The notes beneath the pieces are model-generated. The model worked only from the letters and a program-made list of their open reading frames with translations, searched no databases and had not been told where the DNA came from. DNA of 64,000 bases, from the IMG/VR virus record IMGVR_UViG_3300022562_001344, positions 1 through 64,000 of that record. The stretch is one strand, 5' to 3'. Of this stretch, positions 7,531 to 16,327 are shown piece by piece. Source of the stretch: a virus. Position 1 is the stretch's first letter; each line of letters begins with the position of its first letter. The translations under genes and the position numbers were made by a program.

Positions 7531-8751
7531 ATGGCCCCTCCGCGTGTCGCGAACTCCATACGCTTGATCCTGGCCATGTTCCGCCTGTATGCGGACATCG
7601 AGGCCGGGTTCGGGAAGGCCGTGCTCGACATCCTGAAGAAGCAGTATCCGGACCAGGACGTCGACGCCGATCCGAGCCAGGTCGGCCACAAGCTGATGGC
7701 CATCGCCAGGAAGCAGCTCCAGGGCAGCGATCAGGACGCCATGGATGCCGTCCAGAACCTGCTCACCTACTTGACGACCGGGTCCCAACACGAGACCGAC
7801 GAAAGGGGCGTGATCAAGAGGGACCCGGAGACGGGGGAGCCTATCGAGAGGAAGGAGGCGAAGCCCTGGGACTTCGCCAAGGACTCGGATACCTGGCAGA
7901 AGGCTCTGGACAAGATCTACAGTAACCTCAAGACCACCGCCATGGGCGGGTCGATGTCGAAGATGCGCCGCACGAAGAAAGAGCGGACCATCGAGGAGGC
8001 ATTCGGCCGGAGGCCCGAGGGCGGCGGCGCGCCGGAGGGCGGCGAAGAGCGCATGCCGACCGGCGACGAGACCCTTCTCGGAAAGGCCCTGGACGACAAG
8101 GCGGCGGTCAAGGAGTTCATCGACCTCATCGACGAGCACAAGGACGACATGCGCGCCTCGTTCTCGGATGACACGAGGAAGCTCTTCGACCTCATCTTCG
8201 AAGACGAGATCGGGGACTTCGGCTCCGACGTCAAGGCGAACATGGGTCAGGCCACGGCCCTGAAAGAGAAACATCCGGAGCTGTATGAGGCCAACGCCAA
8301 GCGCTGGTCCGGGTTCGTCGGGGACCTCCGCAAGAAGCTGCTGAAGGAGATCTGGGACTACATCGAGAACGAGATGTCCCACAACGACTTCGTGCGCCTG
8401 CGGGACCAATTCTTCGCCGACGTCGACCCCTCCGCCGTCCGCAAGATGGAGCGCAAGAAGGAGGAGGAGAAGACCTCCTACCAGCGCATGCTGGACGAGA
8501 ACAAGGTCGCTCGCCTCAAGGCGAAGCAGGAGAAGGAGGGCGAGCTGTCCGGGAAGGACAAGAAGGACCTCGAACGCCTCTCCGAGCGCTTGAAAGAGCA
8601 GGGCGTGGACGTTGAGGCCATTAAGCCGGACGAGAACGCCGGAGCCGCCGGGAAGCGCAAGAAGAAGGACGAGGACCTGCAGCAGGTCGCGTCTGTTATG
8701 GCTGCGGCGATGCAGATCTCCTCCTTCCGGTTCCGTCCGGCGTGGGTGTGA
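7531..8751 (+). CDS. hypothetical charged protein, 406 aa
   Basis: Highly charged, helix-rich protein with Lys/Glu runs, especially after residue 300 (possible coiled coil). The N-terminal 130 residues contain GSDQDAMDAVQNLLTYL and a later WQKALDKIYSNL, faintly like ECF-sigma region 2, but the match is too weak to name it. It follows the sigma-like gene by 35 bases and its stop is adjacent to the next start. Function unknown. Confidence 0.7.
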   Translation: MAPPRVANSIRLILAMFRLYADIEAGFGKAVLDILKKQYPDQDVDADPSQVGHKLMAIARKQLQGSDQDAMDAVQNLLTYLTTGSQHETDERGVIKRDPETGEPIERKEAKPWDFAKDSDTWQKALDKIYSNLKTTAMGGSMSKMRRTKKERTIEEAFGRRPEGGGAPEGGEERMPTGDETLLGKALDDKAAVKEFIDLIDEHKDDMRASFSDDTRKLFDLIFEDEIGDFGSDVKANMGQATALKEKHPELYEANAKRWSGFVGDLRKKLLKEIWDYIENEMSHNDFVRLRDQFFADVDPSAVRKMERKKEEEKTSYQRMLDENKVARLKAKQEKEGELSGKDKKDLERLSERLKEQGVDVEAIKPDENAGAAGKRKKKDEDLQQVASVMAAAMQISSFRFRPAWV

Positions 8752-8752
8752 C

Positions 8753-9097
8753 GTGTCCCTGGAGGGGAACCAGGGCGACCGCTTCACGGGCGATCCGTCC
8801 AACCGAAGGCTGCGACCGATAACGCGGGAGTACGCCCTCCTGAATGTGCCGAGGATCGTGCTGCTGATGAAGAGGCGTCAGCTCAGCATAAGCCGGGGCC
8901 AGTCCCGTGAGGTCCTTCCTGTCTTCTTGCTGTTCCGCGACAGGCATCCGGAGGACCGGTGGACTCTCCTCGAGGAGGACTTCCTGCGTGTGAAGCAGGT
9001 CGCCTCTCAGGTCGACGTGAGACTTTTTCCGTCCGAGTCGGTTCAGTCCGTCCTTGCCAGGATCCGGGCGGTTGTCCAGGTAGAGTGGCCCCCATGA
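8753..9097 (+). CDS. hypothetical protein, 114 aa
   Basis: Starts at GTG 8753, two bases after the stop of the 406-aa gene. The longer frame from 8612 is a shadow of that gene. Residues 30-60 contain a hydrophobic strand pattern (REVLPVFLLFR) and the C-terminus ends VEWPP. Not recognised. Its end overlaps the start of the next small gene by four bases, so the three genes form one transcription unit with translational coupling. Confidence 0.6.
   Translation: MSLEGNQGDRFTGDPSNRRLRPITREYALLNVPRIVLLMKRRQLSISRGQSREVLPVFLLFRDRHPEDRWTLLEEDFLRVKQVASQVDVRLFPSESVQSVLARIRAVVQVEWPP
9081..9086 (+). promoter_or_regulatory. GTAGAGT box, 7 bases before the start at 9094
   Basis: TAGAGT preceded by G lies inside the end of the previous gene. 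It could give the zinc protein at 9094 a nearly leaderless transcript. Confidence 0.4.
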
Positions 9098-9294
9098 GCC
9101 CCCAGGAGCAAGAGAAGGAAAAGGTCCTGATGCCGTGCAAGCGCGGTTCGGACAAGCTCACCCTCGGACAGAGCTGCGACAGCAAGTTCGCGTACCGTCT
9201 CTCCCCGCACGGAGCTAAGGCTCCTGCGTACAAGTGCTGCAAGTGCGGCCACGAGTGGCGCGTCCCCATCGGGGGCGAGTTCGTTGGGGCTTGA
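9094..9294 (+). CDS. small zinc-binding-type protein, 66 aa
   Basis: Contains four cysteines arranged as C-x13-C and, near the C-terminus, CCKCGHEW, a likely zinc knuckle. The ATG at 9094 overlaps the previous stop. Probably a nucleic-acid- or protein-binding adaptor; no enzyme motif is visible. Confidence 0.6.
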   Translation: MSPQEQEKEKVLMPCKRGSDKLTLGQSCDSKFAYRLSPHGAKAPAYKCCKCGHEWRVPIGGEFVGA

Positions 9295-9297
9295 CTG

Positions 9298-9537
9298 ATG
9301 TTCTTCTGCCCCCACTGCGGGGGCGGCCTTTCCCAGACGGGCTCTGCCGACCGTTTCGTCTGTCCGGACTGCCCTCGAGTGTACCAAGTCCGGGTGGAGA
9401 TCCGGGAGGTACCGGGGACACATGACTCGGATATACGGGAACCAAGGCTCCCAGGACCGGACGAGGTTCCTGCTGAGGACGGAGTCCAGGGCGAGGGTGA
9501 TAGTTCTGGCGGGCCCCTCCCACGTCGGGAAAGCTAG
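9298..9537 (+). CDS. small zinc-ribbon protein overlapping the delta' gene
   Basis: 79 residues. The first 30 hold CPHCGG and CPDC, a clear four-cysteine zinc ribbon. The second half overlaps the delta' gene for 116 bases in another frame and is low in structure, so only the N-terminal domain may matter. It starts three bases after the previous stop. The long overlap is odd; a frameshift that shortens the gene is possible. Confidence 0.45.
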   Translation: MFFCPHCGGGLSQTGSADRFVCPDCPRVYQVRVEIREVPGTHDSDIREPRLPGPDEVPAEDGVQGEGDSSGGPLPRRES

Positions 9538-10234
9538 CTTCGCGTCGGAGTTCTTCCTCGAGCAGCTCGAGGAGACCGACTTCTCTGTCGTTGATCACGG
9601 CGTTGCCGGCGCTCGGAACGCGGTGTCCTTCCTCTCTTCGGAGCCCTCTTTCAGTCCGTACCGGGCCGTCTTGGTTGACGGGGCCGAATCTTTGAGCGAG
9701 CCCGCACAGGATGCGTATTTGAAGCTCTGCGAAGAGCCCCCGGGGGACTCGCGCATCGTTTTCGTGACGGCGGACGAGTACTCTATGCTCCCGGCGCTCC
9801 GCTCCAGGATCCAGGAGGTCGTCCGTTGGTCTGCCCTCTCGGATGTCGACGTCTCGTCCTACGTCGCTTCGCTTGAGGGCGTCCGGGATCCGGATGCTGA
9901 GTCGATGTGCCGCGGCCGGCCCGGCCTCTACGCGGCCATGTCCGGGGACGCGGGTTTTCGCGAGCTCTCCCAGTCCGTTCTTTCCCTCGTTTCCGGACCC
10001 GCTTCCTTCGATCTCCCTGTCCCGTCCGTTATCAAGTCTCTGGAGAACAAGGCGTCTCCGAGACGCACGGCCGTGGCAGAGGTGTGCCGCGCGTCCGTCG
10101 CTGGCCTGGTCGGCGATCCGTCAAAGAGGCGAAAGTGCGCCGCCGTCCTGCGCTTTTCCGCCGTCCTGCTGCGTCATCCGTCGGCTAACGCTGAAGTTCA
10201 CTGGCAAAGGACCTCCGTTTCCTGTTCGCTGTAA
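9422..10234 (+). CDS. holB: DNA polymerase III delta'-like clamp-loader subunit
   Basis: 270-residue AAA+ protein. Residues 25-45 hold a degenerate Walker A (GPSHVGKAS), YRAVLVDGAESL is the Walker B region, and AYLKLCEEPPGDSRIVFVT with LPALRSRIQEV is the very characteristic delta'/tau region containing the SRC-like sensor. The altered Walker A fits delta', which does not hydrolyse ATP. It would form part of the phage clamp loader with delta (next gene) and DnaX (26315). The ATG at 9422 overlaps the zinc-ribbon gene. It ends 12 bases before the delta gene. Confidence 0.75.
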   Translation: MTRIYGNQGSQDRTRFLLRTESRARVIVLAGPSHVGKASFASEFFLEQLEETDFSVVDHGVAGARNAVSFLSSEPSFSPYRAVLVDGAESLSEPAQDAYLKLCEEPPGDSRIVFVTADEYSMLPALRSRIQEVVRWSALSDVDVSSYVASLEGVRDPDAESMCRGRPGLYAAMSGDAGFRELSQSVLSLVSGPASFDLPVPSVIKSLENKASPRRTAVAEVCRASVAGLVGDPSKRRKCAAVLRFSAVLLRHPSANAEVHWQRTSVSCSL

Positions 10235-10237
10235 TCT
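10232..10237 (+). promoter_or_regulatory. GTAATCT box before the delta gene
   Basis: TAATCT preceded by G, nine bases before the TTG start at 10247. Overlaps the stop region of the delta' gene. Confidence 0.45.
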
Positions 10238-10246
10238 GGAGATCCA

Positions 10247-11185
10247 TTGCCAGAGTTGGTTCTGATCAACGGGGAAGAGGAGTTTTTGAAGGAGCGGGCC
10301 GCCCTTCGGGAGGCCTCTGCCTCTCTCGCGCATTCTGTCTCCAGATACTCCGAGACGGACGGGCTTTCTGACTATCTGGACGAGTCTCAGCTTGTCCCCT
10401 TGTTCGGCGCCACACGCGCTTTCGTCATTTTCGACGCGACGGCCGTCCCCGAGCTCCCGGCCGGGGACGGGGATTTTCTCATATGCGTCTCCGCCTCGAA
10501 GAAGAAGCTCCAAGACTCGAGGGCTCGTCGAACGCACAACTTTCAGAAGCTGAAGTCGTTCAGTGATAATAATGACGTTGTCAGGTGGATCCTGCAGGAG
10601 GGGGACGCTCTCAAAATTGACCTGAGCCGGGTGGCGGGTGCGCTTTTTGTGAGCAGCGGAGGGAGCCTGCGGAAGATCTTCTCTGAGATCCGGAAGCTGG
10701 CGGTTCTCGTCCCTTCCGGTGCCATAGCGTCCCCGGAGGTGGCCAGGTCTGTTTTGTGCTTTTCTGCGGAACTGACGCCGAAGAGCGTCATCGATGCGAT
10801 ATGCGAAGGAAACCCGGTCAAAGCGCTGACCTTCTACGACAAGCTCCAGGAAGGGGCGGACGAGACCGGGTGGGTCATAGCCTTTCTCCAGAGGCACGTC
10901 CTTCGCCAGCTTCGTCTCGCGTCCCTGGCCAAGGAGGGTCTGGATTCGGACGAGATCGCGTCCCGTCTCGGGGTGCATCCGTTCGTCTTCAGGAAGTTCC
11001 ACGAGCCTATGTTGGGCTTGTGGTCCCCGAGTTCTTTGGCCGAGAGCGCCGAGACGCTAGGGGATCTGGACGTCCTTCACAAGGGAGGGAGGGCGTCCGC
11101 GCGCGTCGGCCTGGAACTGGAGATCGTTCGTCTGTCTGAGGAGGCTAGAGAGAATGTCGAACAGCGTGGCAGCGGCCGTTTCTGA
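10247..11185 (+). CDS. holA: DNA polymerase III delta-like clamp-loader subunit
   Basis: 312 residues. The order of features follows HolA: an N-terminal LVLINGEEEFLKERA segment (the usual G-x-E-x-F/L start), a central lid region, and C-terminal helices with FLQRHVLRQLRLASLA, typical of the delta collar domain. Delta opens the sliding clamp during loading. The TTG start at 10247 has GGAG close by, and no ATG or GTG fits the alignment. Its end overlaps the ribonucleotide reductase start by 32 bases. Confidence 0.75.
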   Translation: MPELVLINGEEEFLKERAALREASASLAHSVSRYSETDGLSDYLDESQLVPLFGATRAFVIFDATAVPELPAGDGDFLICVSASKKKLQDSRARRTHNFQKLKSFSDNNDVVRWILQEGDALKIDLSRVAGALFVSSGGSLRKIFSEIRKLAVLVPSGAIASPEVARSVLCFSAELTPKSVIDAICEGNPVKALTFYDKLQEGADETGWVIAFLQRHVLRQLRLASLAKEGLDSDEIASRLGVHPFVFRKFHEPMLGLWSPSSLAESAETLGDLDVLHKGGRASARVGLELEIVRLSEEARENVEQRGSGRF

Positions 11186-13967
11186 AGCTAAGTCCCCCGG
11201 GATCGCAACCCTCGAGCAGGTCGCCGGGCGGCTTCCAGCCGAGGGGAAGGACGCTGGGCGCTGGAAGAGGGTCTACACCAGGGAGGGGATCCATCCGTTC
11301 GACGAAATTGAGTGGAAGCGCGTCGATGCCAAGATCGTCGGCCCTGACGGCGATGTCAAGTTCGAGCAGAAGGGTGTCGAGGTCCCCGCCTTCTGGAACC
11401 AGACGACCGTGAACGTCGTCGTGAACAAATATTTCCGGATGATCGACGGGATCAAGGAGACGTCCGCCAAGCAGATGTTCTCCAGGGTCGCCTCCACCGT
11501 CCGGCAGTGGGCCGAGGAGCAGAACTACTTCAACACGCCGGCGGACGCGGAGGTCTACGAGCACGAGCTCGTCTATGCCCTCCTCACGCAGCGTGGCGCC
11601 TTCAACTCCCCGGTCTGGTTCAACCTCGGCGTCCCCGGACGCCGTCAAGCCGCCTCGGCCTGCTTCATCTCCGGGGTCGAGGACACGCTCGACTCCATCA
11701 TGGACTTTGCGAAGTCGGAGAAGGTCATTTTCGCCGGCGGCTCCGGATCGGGGGCCAACATGTCGAAGATCAGGTCCTCGTACGAGAAGCTCTCGTCCGG
11801 GGCCTACGTGTGTGGGCCGGTTGGGTGGATGGAAGAGCTCGACAAGGGCGCCAAGGCCATGAAGTCCGGCGGGTCGACCCGCAACGCGGCCAAGATGGTC
11901 GTGCTCGACATGGACCATCCAGATATCCTCGAGACGAAGGACGGGCGCCCCGGGTTCATTCGGTGCAAGGCGGTCGAGGAGAAGCGTGCCCACGATCTCA
12001 TCGACATCGGATACAGCGCCGCTTACGACGACCCGAATTCCGCGTACAAGTGGGTCTCGTTTCAGAACGCGAATCACTCCGTCAGCATCCCGGACGCCTT
12101 CATGGAGGCCGTCAGGAATGACGACGTCTGGTACACTCACGAGCGTGTTGGGGGAAGGCCCGTCAGCCAGTACAGGGCGCGAGAGCTCTGGGAGGAGATT
12201 GCCAAGGCCGCATGGTTTTGCGGAGATCCTGGCGTCCAGTTCACGGATACGATCAACAAGTGGCACACGACGCCGAACGCTGGACGCATCAATTCGTCCA
12301 ATCCGTGCTCGGAGTTTCTCCACGTCGACAACACGGCCTGCAATCTCTGCGCCGTGAATCTGACCAAGTTCTTCGACGGACGCACGCTCAACGTCCAGGA
12401 CTTTGAGCATGCGATCCGCCTCTTCGTCACGGCTCAGAATGCCATCGTTGCGAAGGCCGACTATCCGACGGACTCCATCAGGGAAAATTCTCTGGCCCTC
12501 CGCCCCATCGGCCTGAACTACGGCGATCTCGGCGCCTTGCTCATGAAGCTTGGCTATGGCTACGACTCCGACGGGGGGAGGGCTATCGCCGCAAGGCTCG
12601 CAAGCCTCATGACCGCCTTCGCTTACCTGACCTCCGCGAAGCTCGCGGCCCGGGTCGGTCCGTTCCCGGAGTTCAAGAACAACCGGGACGAGATGATCAA
12701 CATCATGGAAATGCACCAGAAGGCGGACTCCAAGATCCTTGGCACCTGGTCCCAGGAGTCTGACCCCCTCGGCAACGACGTGATGAGCCGAAGTAGGGAG
12801 GCGTGGGCGGAGGTCATCCGCCTTGGCTCGAAGTTCGGGTACTCGATATCCCAGGCCACGCTTCAGGCCCCCCTCGGGACCATCTCATTCCTCATGGGCA
12901 TGGACACGACCGGGATCGAGCCTTGTTTCTCGCTCGTCTCCTACAAGTCGCTCGTCGGCGGCGGGTTCGAGAAGCTTACGAACGGGTCTGTCCGTGCCTC
13001 CCTCTCTGCGCTCGGGTATCCGGACGCCACGGTCGACGCGATTTGCACCTACATGCAGGACCACGATTTCATCGAGGGGGCCCCGGGCTTCCGTGCTGAG
13101 CACCTTCCGATCTTCGACTGCGCGATGCCGCTTGGTCCCTCCAAGCGGTGTCTCTCACCCCTCGCTCACCTGAAGATGATGGCGGCCATCCAGCCCCTCA
13201 TCACATGTGCTCAGAGCAAGACTGTGAACATGCCGCCGGAGACGACGCCGGAGGAGATCGCCGACACGTACATGAAGGGGTGGGAGCTCGGGCTGAAGTG
13301 CATCGCTCTCTACAGGGATGGATGTAAAAAGTCTCAGCCCCTCGCCACGAAGAAGCGCTCGGACGAGCAGCTCGAGAAGAACGGCGATCCGTACAGGACC
13401 GCGGCTGTGGTCGAGGTCCGTGAGGTCGTCCGTGAGGTCACGAAGCGCAGACATATGCCGGAGGACTGCGTCGGCCGGAGGCACCGCTTCGAGATCAACG
13501 GCCACAAGGGCTACATCATCGTCAACGAGTTCCCGGATGGGACGCCCGGCGAGGTCTTCCTCAGGCTCGGAAAGAGCGGGTCGACGATGGAGGGCACGAT
13601 CAACGGGTTCACGCAGCTCCTGAGCATTGCCCTGCAGTACGGGGTCCCCCTCGACAAACTCATTCGCAGCTTCGTGAACACCCGCTTCGACCCCTCGGGC
13701 TTCACCAGGAACCCGAAGATCCGGATGGCCCAGAGCATCTTCGACTACCTGTTCAAGCACCTGGACCTCATGTACTATGGTGGGGAGCACTCGGGTCTCG
13801 ACCACCGGCTCGACTCGGTGGTCCCTCCCCCTCCTCCCTCCTCGGACTCCGAGCCCCCGAGCCTCTCCCTGGATGCTCCTCCCTGCCCGAACTGTGGCGG
13901 TATCACGAGGCGGAACGGATCCTGCTACTTGTGTGACACGTGCGGTAGCAGCACCGGCTGTAGCTAA
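11154..13967 (+). CDS. nrdJ: class II (adenosylcobalamin-dependent) ribonucleoside-diphosphate reductase
   Basis: 937 residues. Reduces ribonucleotides to deoxyribonucleotides using B12. Recognisable parts are FNSPVWFNLG and ACFISGVEDTL (active-site cysteine region), FAGGSGSGANMSKIRS, the finger-loop NPCSEF carrying the thiyl-radical cysteine, LGTISFLMG, and the late NrdJ region with SKTVNMPP and YRDGCK. The C-terminal tail CPNCGG...C..C...C is the usual redox/zinc tail. Oxygen-independent supply of dNTPs fits a phage with ThyX, which is likewise common in phages. There is no metal-dependent class I enzyme in the window. The ATG at 11154 lies in the end of holA, so translation is coupled. Confidence 0.93.
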   Translation: MSNSVAAAVSEAKSPGIATLEQVAGRLPAEGKDAGRWKRVYTREGIHPFDEIEWKRVDAKIVGPDGDVKFEQKGVEVPAFWNQTTVNVVVNKYFRMIDGIKETSAKQMFSRVASTVRQWAEEQNYFNTPADAEVYEHELVYALLTQRGAFNSPVWFNLGVPGRRQAASACFISGVEDTLDSIMDFAKSEKVIFAGGSGSGANMSKIRSSYEKLSSGAYVCGPVGWMEELDKGAKAMKSGGSTRNAAKMVVLDMDHPDILETKDGRPGFIRCKAVEEKRAHDLIDIGYSAAYDDPNSAYKWVSFQNANHSVSIPDAFMEAVRNDDVWYTHERVGGRPVSQYRARELWEEIAKAAWFCGDPGVQFTDTINKWHTTPNAGRINSSNPCSEFLHVDNTACNLCAVNLTKFFDGRTLNVQDFEHAIRLFVTAQNAIVAKADYPTDSIRENSLALRPIGLNYGDLGALLMKLGYGYDSDGGRAIAARLASLMTAFAYLTSAKLAARVGPFPEFKNNRDEMINIMEMHQKADSKILGTWSQESDPLGNDVMSRSREAWAEVIRLGSKFGYSISQATLQAPLGTISFLMGMDTTGIEPCFSLVSYKSLVGGGFEKLTNGSVRASLSALGYPDATVDAICTYMQDHDFIEGAPGFRAEHLPIFDCAMPLGPSKRCLSPLAHLKMMAAIQPLITCAQSKTVNMPPETTPEEIADTYMKGWELGLKCIALYRDGCKKSQPLATKKRSDEQLEKNGDPYRTAAVVEVREVVREVTKRRHMPEDCVGRRHRFEINGHKGYIIVNEFPDGTPGEVFLRLGKSGSTMEGTINGFTQLLSIALQYGVPLDKLIRSFVNTRFDPSGFTRNPKIRMAQSIFDYLFKHLDLMYYGGEHSGLDHRLDSVVPPPPPSSDSEPPSLSLDAPPCPNCGGITRRNGSCYLCDTCGSSTGCS

Positions 13968-14064
13968 TGTCCGGGCCGGGCCGAAGTTCGGGAACAGAGT
14001 CAGGTTGAACCTGGCGATGCCAGGTTCATGGGCCGTGCTACGGTCCGGCCTCCGGCATTTCCGG

Positions 14065-14070
14065 TAGCGT
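14065..14070 (+). promoter_or_regulatory. GTAGCGT box, 5 bases before a GTG start
   Basis: TAGCGT preceded by G, then GGTCC, then the GTG at 14076. The spacing puts transcription start at the start codon, i.e. a leaderless message. Confidence 0.6.
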
Positions 14071-14075
14071 GGTCC

Positions 14076-14369
14076 GTGCCGAACAAGTATGACAACGAGA
14101 GGGACCGGTACGCTCATGGCTTTGACGCTGGGAACATCGTCGACGGGGAGGTCGTCCTGGACGAGGCTACCGGACGTTTCGTTCTCGTTGACGAGGACGG
14201 TGTCGGGTTCGACCCTCAGGTCGTTCTGCAGCGCCTTGTCGGGAAGAAGGTTCGTATGACCATTGTGTCCTTCGAGTCTCTCATCGAGCTCGAGGATATG
14301 TATGAGGCTTCCCAACAGGCTGGGCCTGTCCTCGTCGAGGTTCCTCCGTCCGGCGAGGAAGACAAATAA
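14076..14369 (+). CDS. hypothetical protein, 97 aa
   Basis: Acidic small protein starting at GTG 14076, chosen because the promoter box lies exactly five bases upstream and the preceding extension is not protein-like. The centre (DEATGRFVLVDEDG) is a beta-hairpin-like stretch. Its stop overlaps the next start (TAATG). Unknown function, between nrdJ and the ligase fragment. Confidence 0.65.
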   Translation: MPNKYDNERDRYAHGFDAGNIVDGEVVLDEATGRFVLVDEDGVGFDPQVVLQRLVGKKVRMTIVSFESLIELEDMYEASQQAGPVLVEVPPSGEEDK

Positions 14370-14644
14370 TGTCAACTCCGTTCATTAGGTGCAAACTCTG
14401 GAACCCCGAGAAACCAGGCATCTCCGGTCCGGACGTCACCTTCCATCGCCATGACGTCGTTGCCGTCAGCCAGACGGATCACGATTTCAAGCTCGGGTAC
14501 TGGCGGTCCCGTGTGTACCTCAGGGACGGATCGCAGATCGTCGTCGACGACGACTTCAGCATCGTCGAGCGTTGGTATTTGGATGCTACGCCGCTTCCAG
14601 GTCCAGGTTTCGCTCGATATACGGAATCACGTCGTTCCGCCTAG
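14369..14644 (+). CDS. hypothetical protein, 91 aa
   Basis: Beta-rich small protein; VYLRDGSQIVVDDDFS resembles the small FlbD-like/LytTR-like strand-turn pattern, without a firm family. Its 3' end overlaps the convergent ligase N-terminal gene by 59 bases. Starts one base inside the previous stop. Confidence 0.6.
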   Translation: MSTPFIRCKLWNPEKPGISGPDVTFHRHDVVAVSQTDHDFKLGYWRSRVYLRDGSQIVVDDDFSIVERWYLDATPLPGPGFARYTESRRSA

Positions 14645-15698
14645 AGACTAGGACGCGGCAGCCCGGGAAGAGCGCCAGGTCCTTGAAGAGCGCCAGGTTG
14701 TGGAGCGACACGCTCGTGATCGTCACGCCTCCGACGGACACTGGCTCTACGTTCGCTACCGGCGTGATGCGCCCGGTTGGCCCGACCTGCCACCGGACGT
14801 CGATCACTTTCGTGATCCCCATTGCCGGGTCGAATTTCCACGCGCGCTGGCCGCGCGGACGCAGATTATGGTCCCCGAGCTCCTCTTGTGCTGCGATATC
14901 CTCGAGACGGACCACGGTTCCGTCTATCTCGTAGGGGATGGAGTCTCGTTTCTCCTCGGTCGCCTTGTGCCATGCTTTGACTGCATCGAGGCCCCCAGTC
15001 ACGTACTCGGGGACGGTGAACCCCATCTTCTCGAGGGCTTTGAAGCACTGTGACTCCCTCTTCGGGGCCGACGGTGACGCGACGGTGAAGGCGATGAAGG
15101 ACAGGTTCGCGCAGTCTGCTCCCCCTCCTTTCTTGTCCCTGACCTTCCCGGCGGCCGTGTTCCTCGGGTTCGCGTACTTCTCTGAGTACAGCTTCTCGAA
15201 CACGGCCTTCGGCATTACGACCTCGCCCCTCACGAGTACGACCTCGTGGGTGATCGGGATCTCTGACGGGACGTCCGGGACCTGGGATACGTTCGTGGTT
15301 ACGTCCTCCCCGATCGTTCCGTCCCCGCGCGTCACACATCGGACGAGCTTCCCTCCTGAGTACACGAGCTCCATGGAGGATCCGTCGATCTTGTGCGTGA
15401 TCAAGAACTCGGAAGCCCCGACCTTCTCAACCCATTCCGTGAACTCTTCCTCCGAGTTCACTTTGTCCAAGGACCCCATCGGGATCTCGTGCTTCACCTT
15501 CTCCCAGACCGAGAGCTGTGGGGGCGGCGCCCCGACGACGGCGAAGTCCTCGTCGTCCGGACTCAGCTCTCTGAGTCTTTCCCCGAGGGCGTCGTACTCT
15601 TGGTCTGACATGATCGGGCAGAGGTTGTAGTAGGCGTCTCTGGCAGCCTTCCTCTTGGCCCGTATCTCCTCTATCTCTCTCCTGACTTCGTCGTCCAC
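14586..15698 (-). CDS. ligA (N-terminal half): NAD-dependent DNA ligase, N-terminal part (adenylation and OB domains)
   Basis: 370 residues. Contains domain Ia (AYYNLCPIMSDQEYDAL), the nucleotidyltransferase motif KIDG (residues 103-106, Lys103 being the adenylated lysine), EVVLVRGEVVMP, NPRNTAAGKVR, and the OB fold with WQVGPTGRITPVA and VSLHN. It stops right after the OB fold (NDVIPYIE); zinc, HhH and BRCT domains are missing here and are encoded by 16339-17142 on the other strand. Start is GTG 15698, where GTAACCT lies exactly five bases upstream; the longer frame to 15776 is rejected. T5 has a two-subunit NAD ligase, but a divergent arrangement as here is unusual. Confidence 0.88.
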   Translation of the reverse strand: MDDEVRREIEEIRAKRKAARDAYYNLCPIMSDQEYDALGERLRELSPDDEDFAVVGAPPPQLSVWEKVKHEIPMGSLDKVNSEEEFTEWVEKVGASEFLITHKIDGSSMELVYSGGKLVRCVTRGDGTIGEDVTTNVSQVPDVPSEIPITHEVVLVRGEVVMPKAVFEKLYSEKYANPRNTAAGKVRDKKGGGADCANLSFIAFTVASPSAPKRESQCFKALEKMGFTVPEYVTGGLDAVKAWHKATEEKRDSIPYEIDGTVVRLEDIAAQEELGDHNLRPRGQRAWKFDPAMGITKVIDVRWQVGPTGRITPVANVEPVSVGGVTITSVSLHNLALFKDLALFPGCRVLVSRRNDVIPYIERNLDLEAA

Positions 15699-15703
15699 GC
15701 GAT

Positions 15704-15709
15704 AGGTTA
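15704..15709 (-). promoter_or_regulatory. GTAACCT leaderless-type promoter for the ligase N-terminal gene
   Basis: On the minus strand G-TAACCT is followed by ATCGC and then the GTG start at 15698. One base of the box is shared with the palindrome 15709-15726. Confidence 0.6.
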
Positions 15710-15726
15710 CAGTCCGGCCGGACTGT
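15709..15726. promoter_or_regulatory. 18-bp perfect palindrome, candidate operator
   Basis: ACAGTCCGG followed by its exact reverse complement CCGGACTGT. It covers the space just upstream of the ligase promoter box and the presumed start (GTG 15725) of the divergent gene, so a protein bound here would affect both directions. Confidence 0.6.
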
Positions 15727-16303
15727 GTACATAGCCCTTTGGTGCCCCCCGGACCATGTGACTCCTCCCGACTCAAGGTTTTCGAGGACTGCCTCTGACG
15801 TCGCCGCTGCGTGCGAGGGGAGGTTCCCGACCCGTCGGACCCACTTCGCCGCCGTCGCCTCGGAGGTGGAGCGCGTCCTGTCCCTCAAGTATCGCCTCGC
15901 GCTCGATGACCGCGACCAGGAGTGGCAGAGGGTCAATTCCTATCTCGCGGACGTCCTCAAGGACACACATGTCCTGTACGCGAAGCTCGCACGCCTCCAG
16001 GGCGACTTCGTCGGTCCCGAGCTCTCCGAGCTCGAGAAGATCTCAGAGAAGGTGCTCGACCTCGGCGAGGAGCTCTCCAGGTTCATGAAGGCGTTCCACG
16101 AGGGCGATGCCTCCATGTTCAAACAGAAGGTGTTCGGCGGCGAGCCCGGCGAGCCGGTGCCCGGCGAGACCCCTCCCGCTCCTCCGGAGCGCTTCGAGGA
16201 GGACTACGAGTCCGAGATCCGTGCCGAAGAGGACGGGGAGCTCTCGGAGTTCGAGGAGGTTGGGGCCGAGGAAGCCCCGGCTGAGAGCGAAGAAGCCGCC
16301 TGA
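15725..16303 (+). CDS. hypothetical acidic protein between the two ligase genes, 192 aa
   Basis: Helical protein with a coiled-coil-like middle (residues 50-130) and a very acidic, proline-rich tail. The start is uncertain: GTG 15725 lies inside the palindrome and the first 20 residues are not typical, so a later GTG (15758) may be used. No known domain. It sits between the divergent ligase halves, so a structural or regulatory link to the ligase is possible but not shown. Confidence 0.55.
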   Translation: MYIALWCPPDHVTPPDSRFSRTASDVAAACEGRFPTRRTHFAAVASEVERVLSLKYRLALDDRDQEWQRVNSYLADVLKDTHVLYAKLARLQGDFVGPELSELEKISEKVLDLGEELSRFMKAFHEGDASMFKQKVFGGEPGEPVPGETPPAPPERFEEDYESEIRAEEDGELSEFEEVGAEEAPAESEEAA

Positions 16304-16327
16304 CGTAGGGAGAGGGCCTTCGGTCTG

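Noticed and set aside
7492-8802. Long minus-strand open frame (436 codons)
   Set aside because: It mirrors the plus-strand gene 7531-8751 codon for codon, has low-complexity Leu/Arg composition and no promoter or ribosome site; typical of high-GC antisense frames.
11145-12716. Long minus-strand open frame opposite nrdJ
   Set aside because: nrdJ is certain on the plus strand; the antisense product has no recognisable motif.
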